Made by a program: the position numbers and the translations under genes | Assembly (NCBI GenBank): GCA_028877005.1 | Contig: JAGWPI010000066.1 | Span: 1 to 8,900 of the forward strand | Source: Bacteroidota bacterium | GTDB lineage: Bacteria; Bacteroidota; Bacteroidia; Chitinophagales; Chitinophagaceae | Length of the DNA: 8,900 nt | Direction of reading: 5' to 3' | Notes under the pieces: model-generated | Told to the model about the DNA's origin: nothing | Seen by the model: only the letters and a program-made list of their open reading frames with translations | Database searches by the model: none | Shown here: one piece after another, positions 7,413 to 8,900 of the stretch | How positions within the stretch are numbered: position 1 is the first letter of the stretch | Layout: the number at the start of each line of letters is the position of its first letter

Positions 7413-7885
7413 ACCTCACTGTAAAGTTTTGCAATATTATTATTGGCAAACCAAATAGTACAAGCACTAGCAACTAGTACAATATTTTTAACAATGTATT
7501 GTCCTGTAAGCGTTAAAACAAAGGCATGCTGCCAAGTATCGGCAGGTAAATAAAATAAAGGCAAGAATGTTGTAAACATATGTAATCCAAAAAAAAGAAA
7601 TGCCAATTTGGTGAATGGCGGAAATAACCATAATATACCCACTGCCACTTCAATCAATCCCAGTATAATTAAGAAGGTATGCAGCGGAATATAACGAACC
7701 AGTGTAATATTATGTAAATGCTGCACCAAAGGTTCTGCCGGTGATACCTGAATAAGTTTCAAGTAACCAAACCAAATAAATATAATGGCCAATGCTAAAC
7801 GATTAAACCAAACAATAGCATTAAACACCCTGATGGTCGGAATTTTTAATGTTGTGTTAACAGACGAAGTTGTTGGTTGTTCCAT
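7409..7885 (-). CDS. DoxX-like four-helix inner-membrane protein
   Basis: A 158-residue integral membrane protein with four hydrophobic segments at about 27-46, 68-88, 92-113 and 127-147. The wording IWFGYLKLIQVSPAEPLV (38-54), LGLIEVAVG (75-83), HMFTTFLPL (102-110) and TGQYIVKNIVL (127-137) resembles the DoxX/DUF417 (RclC/YkgB-like) membrane proteins common in Bacteroidota. Their biochemical role is poorly defined; links to redox or chlorine stress are known for some relatives and should not be transferred directly. The ATG at 7885 lies 11 bp after the TonB-dependent receptor stop, so the two are very probably cotranscribed. Its stop codon (7409-7411) shares bases with the amylosucrase stop codon on the opposite strand. 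Confidence 0.78.
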   Translation of the reverse strand: MEQPTTSSVNTTLKIPTIRVFNAIVWFNRLALAIIFIWFGYLKLIQVSPAEPLVQHLHNITLVRYIPLHTFLIILGLIEVAVGILWLFPPFTKLAFLFFGLHMFTTFLPLFYLPADTWQHAFVLTLTGQYIVKNIVLVASACTIWFANNNIAKLYSEV

Positions 7886-7896
7886 AAAAAATGTTT

Positions 7897-8900
7897 TTAA
7901 AATTTAATAGAAAAAGAAATATAAAAAGTTCTACCATCGGCTGGTAAAATACCGGGACCGGGATAAATAGTTATACGTTGACTGAAATAATTTAAATTCA
8001 ACAGATTATTAATGCCACCGGTAATACAATAATGTTTACCAAAATTATAGCCCACCGTCCAGTCCCATAAACCGAAAGAAGGTATTTTACCGGTAACCCC
8101 ATTACTACTGCTAACAGTATTTAAAGCGTCGTTGAATGATTGATCGGTATAACTATATTGCAGCGTAGTAGTAAAGCGGTGTAGTAAAAATGATAGGCCC
8201 GTTCTATTTACCCATTGTGGCACATGCTCTACCCAATTACCCGTTAAATTCACATTATTACCATTGGTATTTTGCATACCACTTACATATTGTGCATGGT
8301 TATAGGCCAATGTATTAAACAACCGAATATCCTTTTGTTTATTATTACCATTCCAAAGTGCCAACAAAGATATTTCGCCATATGCTTCTACACCTTTGGC
8401 TACAGCATTCCCAATATTGGTAGTATACAAAAAAGGGTTCCCGTTGATATCATTTTTTGAAATTAATCCAACCCTATTTCCAAAAAATACCCTAAACACA
8501 TCAACATCAAACTGCACAATATTTTTTATTGTACCTCTATAGCCTATACTAATATCGTAACCTTTACTATCTTTTAAATTAGGATCAATCACATCTACCC
8601 TATCTGCTGGCGTAATTTGTGAATAAAGATAGGGACGATACTCCTGAGAAATATTGGCATACAATTGTGTAGTTTTAGATGTTTGGTATTGCAAGCCCGA
8701 TCCAAATAATGGAAAACGCCTATTGCCATTATAAGCTACCGGTAAGGATGCGTGGTTAATAACACCTGTATAATCAGACTGAATAAGCTCATATCTAAAG
8801 CCGGGAGTAACTGAAAATTTAGGAGTAATTTGAAAAATATTCTCAGCAAAAAAAGCTGCATTATTGGTATGAAAACGGAGTAATGTACCATAAGGTGCTA
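7897..8900 (-). CDS. TonB-dependent outer-membrane receptor, FecA-like, C-terminal part (start beyond window)
   Basis: The last 334 residues of a TonB-dependent receptor; the frame is open to the right edge and the N-terminal plug domain and TonB box are not in view. The sequence is a run of alternating beta strands and loops. It contains YRPYLYSQITPADRVDVIDP (8582-8641) and LKDSKGYDISIGYRG just after it, and close to the end YPGPGILPADGRTFY. The last residue is Phe, as in most outer-membrane barrels. These stretches match, from memory, Bacteroidota receptors annotated as Fe(3+)-dicitrate transporters (FecA-like). The ligand could be a ferric siderophore or something else. Methionine is absent as a plausible start near 8694, where only an internal TTG occurs, so the gene is cut by the window edge and not truncated in nature. 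The DoxX-like gene follows 11 bp downstream. There is no SusC-type wording, so a role in sugar import is not supported. Confidence 0.88.
   Translation of the reverse strand, partial: APYGTLLRFHTNNAAFFAENIFQITPKFSVTPGFRYELIQSDYTGVINHASLPVAYNGNRRFPLFGSGLQYQTSKTTQLYANISQEYRPYLYSQITPADRVDVIDPNLKDSKGYDISIGYRGTIKNIVQFDVDVFRVFFGNRVGLISKNDINGNPFLYTTNIGNAVAKGVEAYGEISLLALWNGNNKQKDIRLFNTLAYNHAQYVSGMQNTNGNNVNLTGNWVEHVPQWVNRTGLSFLLHRFTTTLQYSYTDQSFNDALNTVSSSNGVTGKIPSFGLWDWTVGYNFGKHYCITGGINNLLNLNYFSQRITIYPGPGILPADGRTFYISFSIKF

Noticed and set aside
8692..8694. Possible TTG start that would make the TonB-dependent receptor a complete 265-residue protein
   Set aside because: The frame continues open upstream to the window edge with barrel-like sequence in the same family style, so the TTG is an internal leucine.

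Overview
The window looks like chromosomal DNA of a member of the Bacteroidota, most likely the Chitinophagales/Chitinophagaceae. It is AT-rich, its starts lack strong Shine-Dalgarno sequences and have A/T-rich leaders, and one secreted enzyme carries the start of a type IX secretion (T9SS) sorting domain. A FecA-like TonB-dependent receptor also has the C-terminal wording typical of this phylum. The placement is inference from protein style; no rRNA or other marker is present.

Layout. (1) Positions 1-2716, minus strand: a large secreted GH13 alpha-amylase-family enzyme, complete at its N-terminus and cut by the left edge inside its T9SS sorting domain. (2) Positions 2717-3014: a 298-bp divergent control region. 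It holds two near-identical LacI-family-type operators (GCAAACGWTTGCA), one oriented towards each flanking gene, plus a separate perfect 7-bp dyad. (3) Positions 3015-7412, plus strand: three genes in a row encoding a GPH/SLC45-type sugar MFS transporter, a PfkB-family fructokinase and an amylosucrase-type GH13 enzyme. (4) Positions 7409-8900, minus strand: a FecA-like TonB-dependent receptor (C-terminal third only, cut by the right edge) followed 11 bp later by a small DoxX-like membrane protein. The DoxX-like stop codon overlaps the amylosucrase stop codon tail to tail.

How the genes may work together. The plus-strand trio reads as a sucrose pathway. The transporter would import sucrose across the inner membrane. 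Amylosucrase would turn it into an alpha-1,4-glucan plus fructose without spending ATP or ADP-glucose. Fructokinase would trap the fructose as a sugar phosphate. The divergent, exported amylase attacks alpha-glucans outside the cell. The shared operator pair suggests that one LacI-type regulator, not encoded in the window, controls both arms. This links external starch/glycogen degradation with sucrose-fed internal glucan synthesis. The receptor and DoxX-like pair is probably a separate transcription unit, related to iron or another outer-membrane-imported ligand. No RNA genes, insertion sequences, CRISPR arrays or convincing intrinsic terminators were seen.
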